46,735 nt of DNA from Planctomycetia bacterium (lineage in GTDB: Bacteria > Planctomycetota > Planctomycetia > Gemmatales > Gemmataceae). The notes under the pieces were generated by a model. That model made no database searches. It was not told where the DNA came from and saw nothing but the letters and a program-made list of their open reading frames with translations. A program made the position numbers and the translations under genes. The stretch is taken from positions 1 to 46,735 of the forward strand of contig SYCV01000106.1 in the NCBI GenBank assembly GCA_005786805.1. Direction: 5' to 3'. This document shows, piece after piece, positions 33,649 to 41,678 of the stretch; position 1 is the first letter of the stretch, and every line of letters begins with the position of its first letter.

Positions 33649-33682
33649 AAGACCCCGGGCGTATCTACCCGGGGTCTTTGGT
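33649..33682 (+). terminator. GC-rich intrinsic terminator of the structured RNA
   Basis: AAGACCCCGGG pairs with CCCGGGGTCTT over 11 perfect bases around an eight-base loop, then TGGTTTT. The loop word TATCTA (33662-33667) is complementary to TAGATA (33644-33649) just before the stem, allowing a competing pairing. Confidence 0.8.
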
Positions 33683-33697
33683 TTTAATGGGGATGTT

Positions 33698-33907
33698 TCA
33701 GGATGCGGTGGCAAGGGGAGATTCCCCTGCACCCTTTTCAAGCAAAATTCTTTTGATCAGTTTTTCCTGATAGGAAAGAGTGTAGGATCCACATTGAGGG
33801 CATGGACAGGATTCCTGCCTTTGTTTTTCAAATATGGAATTATATTTGGGGACGTCCCAATTCTTCCCACAATCAGAACAAACAATACGGCTTTTAGAGA
33901 TACCCAT
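33698..33907 (-). CDS. Small zinc-ribbon protein
   Basis: The 69-residue protein has CSDCGKNW (residues 10-17) and CPCPQCGS (about 34-41), four or five cysteines in two knuckles that suit a structural zinc ribbon. The rest is a basic and hydrophobic C-terminal helix (QEKLIKRILLEKG). There is no signal peptide. Such single-ribbon proteins bind nucleic acid or partner proteins, but the role cannot be told. It has a ribosome site (GGTGG) and is convergent with the structured RNA terminator. Confidence 0.65.
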   Translation of the reverse strand: MGISKSRIVCSDCGKNWDVPKYNSIFEKQRQESCPCPQCGSYTLSYQEKLIKRILLEKGAGESPLATAS

Positions 33908-34049
33908 TTACCACCATGAAAAAATCCAGCACCATGAATTAATCGAGGTGCGTATATACTTTTCATCGGGATTTTGCAATCGATTCTTGAGCCTGAAAAT
34001 AAAATAACCGGGTTATTTAAACTGGAGAACAGGACTGGCTCAGGATGTT

Positions 34050-35669
34050 TTAAAAATGTCCCGGATTTCCCTCGATTTTAAAGCCTTTGAAACCTTTGCA
34101 ATATTGAAACTGCCAGACACTTATCGGTTGCCCGTTTTCGTAATAATAATAGGAAGGCAGTTCCTCGACACTTTCGAAAGCTTTTCTGGCCTTTGGCGAA
34201 ACAATTCCAATTACAAGAAAATCCTTCCCTAGAAATTCCTGTGGGTTATCAATGGGATTAAGCCATAGGTCGTACTGGCTGTGTCTGTCACCGTTGACCA
34301 AACCAATCGAATACGCCTGAGGGTGGCCCTTGCAATAAAATCCAATTTCTCCTGGTACATTCCAACTGCCTCCTGCAAGGACAGGGTCCCGGCCTGTGGT
34401 GGATGAAATATTTTCGCGTAATCTGTCAATTTCCCCTGCGACTGACACCCAACCCCTAAGCCTGCAAGTGGGATCGAATTTTCTTAATGGGAATGGATTT
34501 GACTTGGATGGCTTTTCAGCGATCATCAAGAAGACGGGCCTGATCCATTCACTTTGGTGCATAAAAACTGAAATCAAAAGACCGAGTATCACGAATGAGG
34601 GTACAAAAATCTTGCAGCAGTTCTTGAGGAATTGATTTTGTCCTGAGATAAGTTCCCCTAGGTGAAAAATAATAAGTACCAGCCCGGAGAGGTAAGCCGT
34701 CACCGGCCAATTCATTTCCCCGCCACCGGTTTTTGGACTGAATCCAAAGAAAACAAGAAATGTTATGGCTGACATCCACCATAAATATTGTTTGACAGGG
34801 TTTTCCTGCAGCCATGGCCTGAAATGCCACATCGCCCAAGTCCAGAGGATGAACCAGTATCCAAGCAAAAGACCGAATTGCTGGCCGAGGTACGCCAGCG
34901 GACCAAGCCATTGGATTCTTGGCCCCTCATGCATTCCCGCCAGGGCGCTGACATGGTGAAATGAAACCCAGTTGTTTTGAATGTTCCAAATAAGGATGGG
35001 GAGCGAGAAAAATGCCGCTGTTAATCCAAGAATCCATGGACCAGGCTTCAAAAAATAGCCTCGGTATTTCGGGGTGAAAAGGAAAAAGCAAGCCAGCGAG
35101 CCTATCCATAAAATCATCGTGTATTTTGCAAGAATTCCAAATCCGACGGTCGCACCAGCGGCGACCCAGGCCCATTTTTTCTCCTCGAACAAGGCAATGT
35201 ATCCAAAAACCAGCGACCATATCCATGCGCAAGTGTATGGGGCATCGATTGTGATCAATGATGAGGCGGCAGCGATTGGTGGCAGGGAAATCGCGATGAT
35301 CACTGAAACAACGGCGGCGCGTGCATTAAGGGTTGTTTTTAGTGTGAGGGTGAAAATGCCCCAGATGAGCATGGTGCCGCAAATAACCGCGGGAAATCTG
35401 ACCGCAGGCATTTCGGATCCACATAGCATGATGCTGATCGGGCCAAAAAGTTCGCGCCCCAAGCGTATCAGCCAGGAAACCATCGGGCCCTTGCTGTAAT
35501 AACTCCAATCCAAATGTCGTGACCAATCCCAATAATGAGCCTCATCAGGCGCGAGGTTCAAAGGGCAGAAGTAAAGCAGGTAAAGCAGATGCAACAAACC
35601 GGAACCGATGATCAGGGCATAAGCGATCCGTTTGAATATATTTTGTTCTTCTTGTTTATCCGGTGTCAT
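34050..35669 (-). CDS. Glycosyltransferase family 39 (ArnT/PMT-like) protein
   Basis: The complete 539-residue protein has about 11 membrane helices. The first extracytoplasmic loop reads LNLAPDEAHYWDWSRHLDWSYYSKGPMVSWLIRLG; the D-E-A-H-Y-W-D-W pattern is the catalytic-loop signature of bacterial GT39 enzymes. A soluble C-terminal domain of about 110 residues follows (DPVLAGGSWNVPGEIGFYCKGHPQAYSIG). It would transfer a sugar from a polyprenyl-phosphate donor at the outer face of the inner membrane. It is only distantly similar in pattern to the partial gene at 1-1130. It is a single gene between two small convergent or divergent genes. Confidence 0.9.
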   Translation of the reverse strand: MTPDKQEEQNIFKRIAYALIIGSGLLHLLYLLYFCPLNLAPDEAHYWDWSRHLDWSYYSKGPMVSWLIRLGRELFGPISIMLCGSEMPAVRFPAVICGTMLIWGIFTLTLKTTLNARAAVVSVIIAISLPPIAAASSLITIDAPYTCAWIWSLVFGYIALFEEKKWAWVAAGATVGFGILAKYTMILWIGSLACFFLFTPKYRGYFLKPGPWILGLTAAFFSLPILIWNIQNNWVSFHHVSALAGMHEGPRIQWLGPLAYLGQQFGLLLGYWFILWTWAMWHFRPWLQENPVKQYLWWMSAITFLVFFGFSPKTGGGEMNWPVTAYLSGLVLIIFHLGELISGQNQFLKNCCKIFVPSFVILGLLISVFMHQSEWIRPVFLMIAEKPSKSNPFPLRKFDPTCRLRGWVSVAGEIDRLRENISSTTGRDPVLAGGSWNVPGEIGFYCKGHPQAYSIGLVNGDRHSQYDLWLNPIDNPQEFLGKDFLVIGIVSPKARKAFESVEELPSYYYYENGQPISVWQFQYCKGFKGFKIEGNPGHF

Positions 35670-35926
35670 GGGGTCCCAGTGATTATTGCCAATTAAGAAT
35701 GCAACGGCCGTAAAATCAAGCCGATGCTGCTTTTACGAAACCTGTTTGGGAAAGGTCAATACCGGGAAGTTTGAACACATGTGAATATGGGTGGATGGGC
35801 TGAAATGGGTGTATGACGGTTGGTTTTAAAGTGGTCTGGCAATTGAAAGATGCCTTTGGTAAAAATCGCAAATTGTCAGGCTAAGTTGCATCATTAAAAC
35901 TTGTTGAAATATAGGGGCGGTCAAAC

Positions 35927-36187
35927 ATGCGGAATTTATTGGCATTTGCGGCTTTTTGTGTGCTGGCCTTTGTCACCATTGGATATTTTCAGGGTTGGTA
36001 CATGGTGAAGGCGAATATTTCCACGGATGGTAATCGCAATGTGAACATTGATTTTAACACCAAAAAGATCACCGCTGATATCGGCAAGGGGACCGAGTTT
36101 GTCCAGGAAAAAATAAAGACCTTGGAAGAAAACGAGAAGAAGAATGTTTCCGCACATGAGGAAACCGGATCCAAGGCCCAGCGCTAG
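35927..36187 (+). CDS. Small single-span membrane protein, unknown function
   Basis: The 86-residue protein has one N-terminal helix (MRNLLAFAAFCVLAFVTIGYF), which is either a membrane anchor or an uncleaved signal. A short strand-rich part (VNIDFNTKKITADIG) and a charged coiled-coil tail (FVQEKIKTLEENEKKN) follow. Its topology suggests a small extracytoplasmic domain. I recognise no family. Its stop overlaps the stop of the convergent Tm-1-like gene by four bases. Confidence 0.6.
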   Translation: MRNLLAFAAFCVLAFVTIGYFQGWYMVKANISTDGNRNVNIDFNTKKITADIGKGTEFVQEKIKTLEENEKKNVSAHEETGSKAQR

Positions 36188-37389
36188 ACTTCCAGGTAGC
36201 TCATTAGTTTGTCGGCGCATGCCTTCGCAAACTCAACATCATTGATATGCATATCTAATTCGATGTATTCCACATCAGGGCTTAGAAATTGTCTCAGGCT
36301 TTCCCTCAAGGCTTGATTGGCCTCAGGCCAGAAAAAAGGCTGGTTGCTCGCATCCAATGCGGATACCCCGCGGAGTGGGAATAGCAGACACTTTGCCCCC
36401 TTGGAAGCGTTTGCTTTCAAGGCTATTTCCCTTCCCAACAACTTATTCTCCTCCGGGGTGGTTCGCATGAGGGTCACATTTGAATTATGTGCGTACAGCC
36501 TGCGATTACGAAATTTCTCTGGAACCGTGGCGATGGGGCCAAAATTGACCATGTCCAGGGCCCCGACGGAAATGACCTGTGGAATCCCCATGATACCCGC
36601 GGCGGTCAACCTATCGTTTCCCGCACTTAATATTCCACCAACCAATTCATCCGCAAGCTCGGTTGTGGTTATGTCCAAAACTCCCTTGATCAATCCATCC
36701 CTTATGAAAGATTCCATCGTCATGCCCCCAGTTCCGGTGGCATGAAAAACCAGGACTTCATTTCCGGATTGTTCAAGAATACTCCTGCCAACCTCAACGC
36801 AGGGCGTTGTGACCCCGAACATGGTTGCGGCAAGTAAAGTTTTTTCCTGAGATGTTTGAATGGGTGGCGCATTAAGCATACCCACCATCGCATGAGCCGC
36901 GTTTGCAAGAACTTTGATGCTGATGCGATTCAATCCACTAATGTCAACTACCGAGTGCATCATGGTGATATCTTTGACACCAACAAAAGGGCGGACCTGC
37001 CCGCTTGCAAGTGTGCTGACCATGATCTTGGGAATACCGAAAGGTAGGGCGCGCATCACGGATGTTCCGAGCGTGGTTCCTGCGGACCCACCCATTCCCA
37101 GTACACCCTGGATTTTGCCTTGGTTGAAAAGTTCCATGGCGATGGATGTCAAACCCCTGGCCGCGGACTCAATGGCTTTGCCACGGTCTTTTTCTGCCAA
37201 AACTTTATGGAGTGATGTTCCGCCCGCAGCGTAGACTTTCTCACGGGTAATGTCAGGAATCAGCAGGGGGGCGCTTAAAACACCCGCATCCGCGCAAATG
37301 CAATTTATACCCTGCTTCTCCAGCATTGATTTAAGAAAGGCGAATTCCCCGCCCTTGGTGTCGAAAGTTCCCGGTAGAAATATGTTCAT
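36184..37389 (-). CDS. Tm-1-like ATP-binding domain protein (UPF0261)
   Basis: The 401-residue protein starts with FLPGTFDTKGGEFAFL, the signature of the Tm-1-like/UPF0261 family, and contains GVLGMGGSAGTTLGTSVMRALPFGIPKIMVSTLASG and HATGTGGMTMESFI, the glycine-rich ATP-binding parts. Tomato Tm-1 of this family binds a viral replicase; the bacterial role is unknown, though the two-domain layout resembles sugar-phosphate or nucleotide-binding enzymes. Length is normal. A short upstream gap of about 90 bases separates it from the barrel gene. Confidence 0.9.
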   Translation of the reverse strand: MNIFLPGTFDTKGGEFAFLKSMLEKQGINCICADAGVLSAPLLIPDITREKVYAAGGTSLHKVLAEKDRGKAIESAARGLTSIAMELFNQGKIQGVLGMGGSAGTTLGTSVMRALPFGIPKIMVSTLASGQVRPFVGVKDITMMHSVVDISGLNRISIKVLANAAHAMVGMLNAPPIQTSQEKTLLAATMFGVTTPCVEVGRSILEQSGNEVLVFHATGTGGMTMESFIRDGLIKGVLDITTTELADELVGGILSAGNDRLTAAGIMGIPQVISVGALDMVNFGPIATVPEKFRNRRLYAHNSNVTLMRTTPEENKLLGREIALKANASKGAKCLLFPLRGVSALDASNQPFFWPEANQALRESLRQFLSPDVEYIELDMHINDVEFAKACADKLMSYLEV

Positions 37390-37476
37390 GCGCCTACCTT
37401 TTCTGCTTATCCAGGGAAAGTATACGCGTCTTAGCCTGGGATTTCGGCTAAAAAATCAATGAAAAGGTGGTTGTCT

Positions 37477-38754
37477 CTAATATCGAATGATGGTGTCTAT
37501 GCTCATTCTGAAATCCTGCAGGAATTGATTGCCAACGACAGCCCAATCCAAGCCGATCCCTGATTGTACTTTTTCAGTCCATTTGTACCGGAGACCAGGT
37601 CCAAGTGTTACCACACTTTTGCCACCGATGGACTGCCCGCCAAAGTTAACGAGATCCACCCCATCAAAATTGAATTGGCTCTGGCCACCCTTGGTGTAGA
37701 TGAACCAGTTGAAATTCACCATCGGGTAGAAACGGTGCCAGTTTAAAACGTCGTAGTCAAGTTGCGCCGACAGGTTCAAATAATTTGACCTTGCGTTGGT
37801 GGTGGAAATATTCCAGTTAAGAACGCTGAGCACATCAAAGCTTCCGTATGAACTTCGACCAAAACTATGGGCGGCGGAGATGTAAGGTGTAAGTGAAAGG
37901 TTGCCCGTGTTTTGAAATGCCCGCTGTGGGCCGCTTGGTATTTCAAAAGTAAGGCCTGTGGCTGCGACCAGGTTGTTTTTTTCATCGCGCCAGAATGTCC
38001 ATTTTGGTCCAAGCCATAATTCCGAAAAGCTGAGGTCACCATTGAATCCATCCTGTTGATCGGTTGGATTAAGAGAAATCCAGCCAAATTTATTTATAAC
38101 GAAGGAAATACGCTCGGTGATCGCAACCCTGGCTTGAGCGCCCAGATAATTCACCGTGCCTCCTTGGAGGGTGGCATTACTTCCGGGAATGGTCTGGAAC
38201 ATGTACAATGGGCGTATTTCTGTAAGCGCCCTTGGATCTTCAAACAGGAAAAGATTCGTGGTGGGGCTTGCGAAGTTATCGAACGCGTGGTCACTTTCGA
38301 ATAATTTTCTGCTGGTGGATCCTGAAAAAGGGCCGTTACCAGTGTACTCACGGACTGAATCAAGAAAATTAAGGTTGTTGTTCGCTGGCCTATCCAAAGG
38401 CATACCCGTGGAACCTGGTATGAAAGGTTGGTTGTTTCCAAAACCCGAGGGTGGTGGTGAACCAAAACCCGAGGGTGGAGGAGGGGGAGGTGGTGGATTT
38501 CCTGGAACCGCAGGCGGAACACCCGGGGTCAACGCTCCCGGAGGCACAGGTGATGGATCCACGCCCTGAGTTAGAATAATCGGGTTACTGTTTGTTTTCA
38601 CAGGCATGGAAATAGGAGCGCCTATTGAAGCGCCCCCCGCTGTAAGCACAGGCCTGCTGGCACCATTCCATACCCCTTCCTGTCCGAAAACAGTGGAGGA
38701 AAGAAAAATCCCCATGCATGCAACCGCTTTTTTAAGGTTGATTTTGTCGTTCAT
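37477..38754 (-). CDS. Proline-rich outer-membrane beta-barrel protein
   Basis: I start at ATG 38754 (425 residues), which gives a signal peptide up to about residue 25 (SSTVFGQ); a GTG at 38820 adds an implausible tail. A linker with eight consecutive prolines and two near-identical PPPSGFG units (DNA repeat 38438-38478) precedes a barrel of about 270 residues with alternating strands and aromatic girdle residues, ending in IDTIIRY. The terminal Tyr fits a beta-barrel signal. I see LNPTDQQDGFNGDLSFSELWLGPKW, typical of porin-like proteins. It is divergent from the phospholipase-like gene, about 180 bases apart. Confidence 0.75.
   Translation of the reverse strand: MNDKINLKKAVACMGIFLSSTVFGQEGVWNGASRPVLTAGGASIGAPISMPVKTNSNPIILTQGVDPSPVPPGALTPGVPPAVPGNPPPPPPPPSGFGSPPPSGFGNNQPFIPGSTGMPLDRPANNNLNFLDSVREYTGNGPFSGSTSRKLFESDHAFDNFASPTTNLFLFEDPRALTEIRPLYMFQTIPGSNATLQGGTVNYLGAQARVAITERISFVINKFGWISLNPTDQQDGFNGDLSFSELWLGPKWTFWRDEKNNLVAATGLTFEIPSGPQRAFQNTGNLSLTPYISAAHSFGRSSYGSFDVLSVLNWNISTTNARSNYLNLSAQLDYDVLNWHRFYPMVNFNWFIYTKGGQSQFNFDGVDLVNFGGQSIGGKSVVTLGPGLRYKWTEKVQSGIGLDWAVVGNQFLQDFRMSIDTIIRY
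38438..38478 (+). repeat. Short tandem repeat encoding a proline/glycine linker
   Basis: CCAAAACCCGAGGGTGG occurs at 38438-38454 and again at 38462-38478, with a 24-base period. On the minus strand it encodes a repeated PPPSGFG unit in the linker of the barrel protein. Confidence 0.85.
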
Positions 38755-38934
38755 TTCAAATCTCCATCGGGATTCACCCAATCCCAAGATATTCGAGCCA
38801 TTTAAAATTACTGTTTTCACCAGCTCTTTTGATTTTCACAATTGAATCCGTTGGATTATCAATTACTTGTAACACCAGTTCTTGTAAACTATCCCAAGAG
38901 GTGGCCATTTAACTTTTTCTTAAGGTTTGACAAG

Positions 38935-39798
38935 ATGAAAAAGCATTTAATTTTGAGACTTTTACTTCTTTTGGCAATTGGGGCAGGATTGGCAAACCTG
39001 GCCCGGGCCTGGTGGGTTAACGGACATGCCACTCTTGTTGAAGCTGCCGCCTCCGCTTTGCCAGAAGACATGCCTGAATTCTTTCGCAAGGGGGGCAAGG
39101 CGATGGGGCATTTTGTTGGTGACCCTGACCGCTGGAAAAATCCCACATCCAAATTTCTTCGCGCAGGCACATCCGCGGATCATTTCCTCGATCTCGAGGA
39201 TGTCGAGGGCAAGGATCTTCCCTCGGACAGATACCAAGCGATTGAGTTGATGCAATCCATCAAAAAGCGGCCTGAAAAAGTCGGCATGCTTCCATATGCC
39301 ATCATGGAAAATTACGAACGACTTGCCTGCGCCTTTTATGATCACAGGCAGGATCCCATGAATGATGCCATTCGTTGGAAGTGCCTTCTTCATGCTGGTG
39401 TCATGGCTCATTACACCACGGACTTATGCATGCCTTTGCATACCACGGTAAATTATGATGGCATGAAGATTGATGGTAAAATCAAGCAAAAAGGTATTCA
39501 CGCCAGGCTGGATGGCTTTCCTGAAAAATTTGATTTTAAAGCCTTGGATCTCGCCAAGGGGTTGAAGGCTGGCAAAATGGACCCTGACTTGGTTTGGAAC
39601 AAGGTAATTGAATCGATCCGAGACTCTCATCGTCATATCGCGACATGCTACGAGTTTGATCTTAAAAATGAATTCACCCAGCCTACTGATGATTGTAAAA
39701 AGTTTGTTTCCGAGCGTTGCAGGATGGGAATTCAACTTACGATGGATATCTGGTACAGCGCGTGGTTGAAAAGCGCGACGATGCCCAAGCATTATTAA
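38935..39798 (+). CDS. Zinc-dependent phospholipase C/P1 nuclease-like protein
   Basis: I start at ATG 38935 (287 residues), giving a signal peptide that ends ANLARA, so the mature chain begins with W26-W27-x-x-G-H31. In the phospholipase C/S1-P1 nuclease fold the mature N-terminal tryptophan itself binds zinc, and this fits. More zinc-site candidates lie in GTSADHFLDLED and HAGVMAHYTTDLCMPLHTT, the H-x-x-x-H-x-x-x-D pattern of the trinuclear zinc site. The protein would act outside the inner membrane on phospholipids or single-stranded nucleic acids. The family is fairly sure, the substrate is not. A strong terminator follows. Confidence 0.8.
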   Translation: MKKHLILRLLLLLAIGAGLANLARAWWVNGHATLVEAAASALPEDMPEFFRKGGKAMGHFVGDPDRWKNPTSKFLRAGTSADHFLDLEDVEGKDLPSDRYQAIELMQSIKKRPEKVGMLPYAIMENYERLACAFYDHRQDPMNDAIRWKCLLHAGVMAHYTTDLCMPLHTTVNYDGMKIDGKIKQKGIHARLDGFPEKFDFKALDLAKGLKAGKMDPDLVWNKVIESIRDSHRHIATCYEFDLKNEFTQPTDDCKKFVSERCRMGIQLTMDIWYSAWLKSATMPKHY

Positions 39799-39800
39799 AA

Positions 39801-39833
39801 AAAGAACCCCCAAGGGAGATGGGGGTTCTTTTT
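39801..39833 (+). terminator. Bidirectional terminator between phospholipase-like and BBP7 genes
   Basis: AAAGAACCCCC pairs perfectly with GGGGGTTCTTT around a nine-base loop. T-runs lie on the plus side and A-runs on the other, so it can serve both convergent genes. Confidence 0.92.
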
Positions 39834-39850
39834 CGGGCGAGGGGGGTCGG

Positions 39851-41050
39851 TTAAAAATTGATTTCCATGCCCAGGGTTATCCCCTGCATCCATAGGTCGG
39901 TGCTGTTGAAACTGAAGGTGGGTTGCCCGTTTCCAACATTTAGATCGATGGTCGATCCCGGCCTCGAGACGCTGGACCAGTAAATGATGTTGTAACCGGC
40001 ATAAGCCCTGATCCAGTCCCTGAAGGAGTACCCCACATTGACTCCCAATTCGGGAACGAATGTGAATTTTTCCTTTGAGTACTGTCCAATATTGGAATCA
40101 GCAGCCAGGAAGCCCGTAGGAGCCGTGGAAGATATCCCATTGGTGGTGGTGTTGGTAATACCCGTGATGTTTACTGATTGCTGGGTTCCACCGATCGCAA
40201 GCTTGGGAAGAACATTGGCAAACCACTTGTCCCTGCGAAATTCAACGCTTGCGCCAATCTGCCCGCCGTAGAAATCACTTGTGGTCTTGAAGTTGTCCGT
40301 CGAGCTTGAAATGACCGGCCCGGGCAGGGGATTGAAGGAGCTACCAGTAATATCAAGGCTTTCCTTCAAGCCGAGATACCTGAATCCAAATAAACCATCC
40401 ACTGACATGGAAACCCCACTGATGAAATTATGCCTGAGGTTTCCCTCCGCACCCCAGAGTTTGCTGTCGAAACGGGATGAAAATGACCCCGCGTTGGTTG
40501 ATGCGGATGATAGCACCAGGGCTGTTTGGGTTCCGGTGCTGGCATTGGTGAAAGGCCTTGCAAGTAATGGCGCGCCCGGAGAGGAAAGGTCATATTGGTT
40601 GACCTGGGTCTCAAGAAACAGGAAGTTTGCCTCAAAAGCCAGGTTGTGTTCCCTGGATAGCCAGTAATCCATGTTGAATCTTGCACCGCTTCTAAGATCA
40701 CTTCCAAAAGATGTGTTGCCAAAAAGGATCTCAGTCCCGGGACTGTTTAATACTCCTGTGGTACCGGAAGTCGAGAGAGGGGCGATTTTGTCTCCTTTCA
40801 TCCACCAAAGAAGGTATTCCGCATTGAAGGAAATACGCTCGGTGTCGGCGGGGTGTGATGGAATTTCCAAGGGGGCCGCTTCCTGGGCTTCCTTTGGTTT
40901 TGCATCTTTCCCGACATCGAGGTCTATTTTTTTTGCCTCAGATGATGCCTTTGGTTCCGTTGGTGACTTGGTGGGTTGATCATCGGCAATCAATACTGAT
41001 GACCCCGCACCCAAAGATAACGCCAGTAGTAAACTCCAATGCTTGCGCAT
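39851..41050 (-). CDS. BBP7 family outer-membrane beta-barrel protein
   Basis: The 399-residue protein has a signal peptide (MRKHWSLLLALSLGAGSSVLIA), a charged, disordered linker rich in K, E, A and P (residues 25-60), and then FNAEYLLWWMKGDKI, the BBP7 entry motif. The barrel ends in phenylalanine (TLGMEINF), a BAM-type terminal signal. GGGAGGG provides a strong ribosome site. It is a paralogue of the barrel at 4560-6122 and shares the same terminal strand style, but the central loop sequences differ. Role unknown; outer-membrane location is likely. Confidence 0.87.
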   Translation of the reverse strand: MRKHWSLLLALSLGAGSSVLIADDQPTKSPTEPKASSEAKKIDLDVGKDAKPKEAQEAAPLEIPSHPADTERISFNAEYLLWWMKGDKIAPLSTSGTTGVLNSPGTEILFGNTSFGSDLRSGARFNMDYWLSREHNLAFEANFLFLETQVNQYDLSSPGAPLLARPFTNASTGTQTALVLSSASTNAGSFSSRFDSKLWGAEGNLRHNFISGVSMSVDGLFGFRYLGLKESLDITGSSFNPLPGPVISSSTDNFKTTSDFYGGQIGASVEFRRDKWFANVLPKLAIGGTQQSVNITGITNTTTNGISSTAPTGFLAADSNIGQYSKEKFTFVPELGVNVGYSFRDWIRAYAGYNIIYWSSVSRPGSTIDLNVGNGQPTFSFNSTDLWMQGITLGMEINF

Positions 41051-41394
41051 GGAAATGCCCTCCCTTAATTACAGTCCATCGTCCATGATGGAATGCTGAA
41101 AAATAAACCCCGGCTGTCAGATTCCCCCCGGAACCAGTCAGGGTTCTATATCTGCCATGTAAATCGACTTTGAGGTTGGGGTGGAATCATCTGAAAAGGT
41201 GATAGGCCCTGTAGGAATTATGCAGGGCGAGTGTTTAATCATTCGATTCAATAGAAATGGCATGCCCGCTAATTAAGTTAAAGGCGTAAAGCCCGTTAAA
41301 GTTTACCAAAATTGGATCATATATGGGTGACTTTCACGGTTATGCAGGGTATACTCAAGTCCTTGCCAGTTTTCCCAAGGAAGAAGTGAACTCC
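41051..41394. other. Divergent upstream region between the barrel and a small conserved gene
   Basis: The gap holds a CCATC/GATGG hairpin near 41087 and a GCCCTG/CAGGGC inverted repeat near 41209-41228. Neither has a T-run. Both promoters should be here. I see no other gene. Confidence 0.4.
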
Positions 41395-41658
41395 ATGGAT
41401 ACAAATATTCCATCAAGCCCGCTGGATCCAAAACAGGTAAAAACAGCTTTTAAAGCCTTTAAAAAGCGATTGAAACTGACCCAACTTGATGAGGATTCGA
41501 AATTAGGCGGTGGTCCAATGTCCGGGGGTAGTCATTCTTCGATAGTTGCAATTCAGCCTCCATCAGAATTTTCACAAGAGGTGTGGCAGGAATTGGTTAG
41601 GCAGGGCAAATTAAAGCCCGCCGGCAGGGGGATGTTTGAATTGGTCAAGGATCTCTAA
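41395..41658 (+). CDS. Small conserved planctomycete protein, unknown function
   Basis: I start at ATG 41395 (87 residues) rather than 41323. The protein begins with a charged helix (KTAFKAFKKRLKLTQLDEDSKLGGGP) and continues with SSIVAIQPPSEFSQEVWQELVRQGKLKPAGRGMFELV. I recall this arrangement, L-x-x-x-D-E-x-S-x-L-G-G-G-P and V-W-x-E-L-V-R-Q-G-K-L, as a repeated small planctomycete family with no known role. The tail looks like a winged-helix-type strand-turn. It lies 20 bases before the PQQ gene on the same strand, so co-transcription is likely. Confidence 0.68.
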   Translation: MDTNIPSSPLDPKQVKTAFKAFKKRLKLTQLDEDSKLGGGPMSGGSHSSIVAIQPPSEFSQEVWQELVRQGKLKPAGRGMFELVKDL

Positions 41659-41678
41659 CTTAAACCCAGAGGAAACCC

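Larger units (their letters stand above)
33444..33682 (+). ncRNA. Candidate structured RNA of about 240 bases with embedded mini-ORF
   Basis: The plus strand can fold in order: GGGACT (about 33452) pairing AGTCC to close a junction with ATCC/GGAT and TCGCAC/GTGTGA arms; a GGGC/GCCC hairpin within TCC...GGA; a ribosome site plus a ten-codon ORF; a two-part hairpin (GCTGCTT 33599 with AAGCAGC 33632; TGACGGG 33615 with CCCGTCA 33625); and a GC-rich terminator (33649-33678). It lies between two minus-strand genes, so it is not a leader of a following plus-strand gene. I recognise no known RNA family: not tmRNA, SRP, RNase P or a familiar riboswitch. Confidence 0.45.

Noticed and set aside
33444-33682. 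tmRNA, SRP RNA, RNase P RNA, 6S RNA, or a common riboswitch
   Set aside because: The region lacks the GGTCAGG...GGAAGCAGC SRP loop, RNase P conserved blocks, a tRNA-like end with a tag ORF, and the core words of the riboswitch classes I can recall. It stays unassigned.
33757-33966. Second minus-strand frame overlapping the zinc-ribbon gene
   Set aside because: It shares the same bases out of phase and has neither the CxxC pattern nor a ribosome site; the 69-residue frame does.
38438-38478. CRISPR-like direct repeat
   Set aside because: Only two copies with a 7-base spacer, inside a coding region, and encoding a protein repeat.
38156-38569. Plus-strand glycine-rich frame
   Set aside because: It is antisense to the proline-rich linker of the barrel protein, where CCN codons read as GGN.
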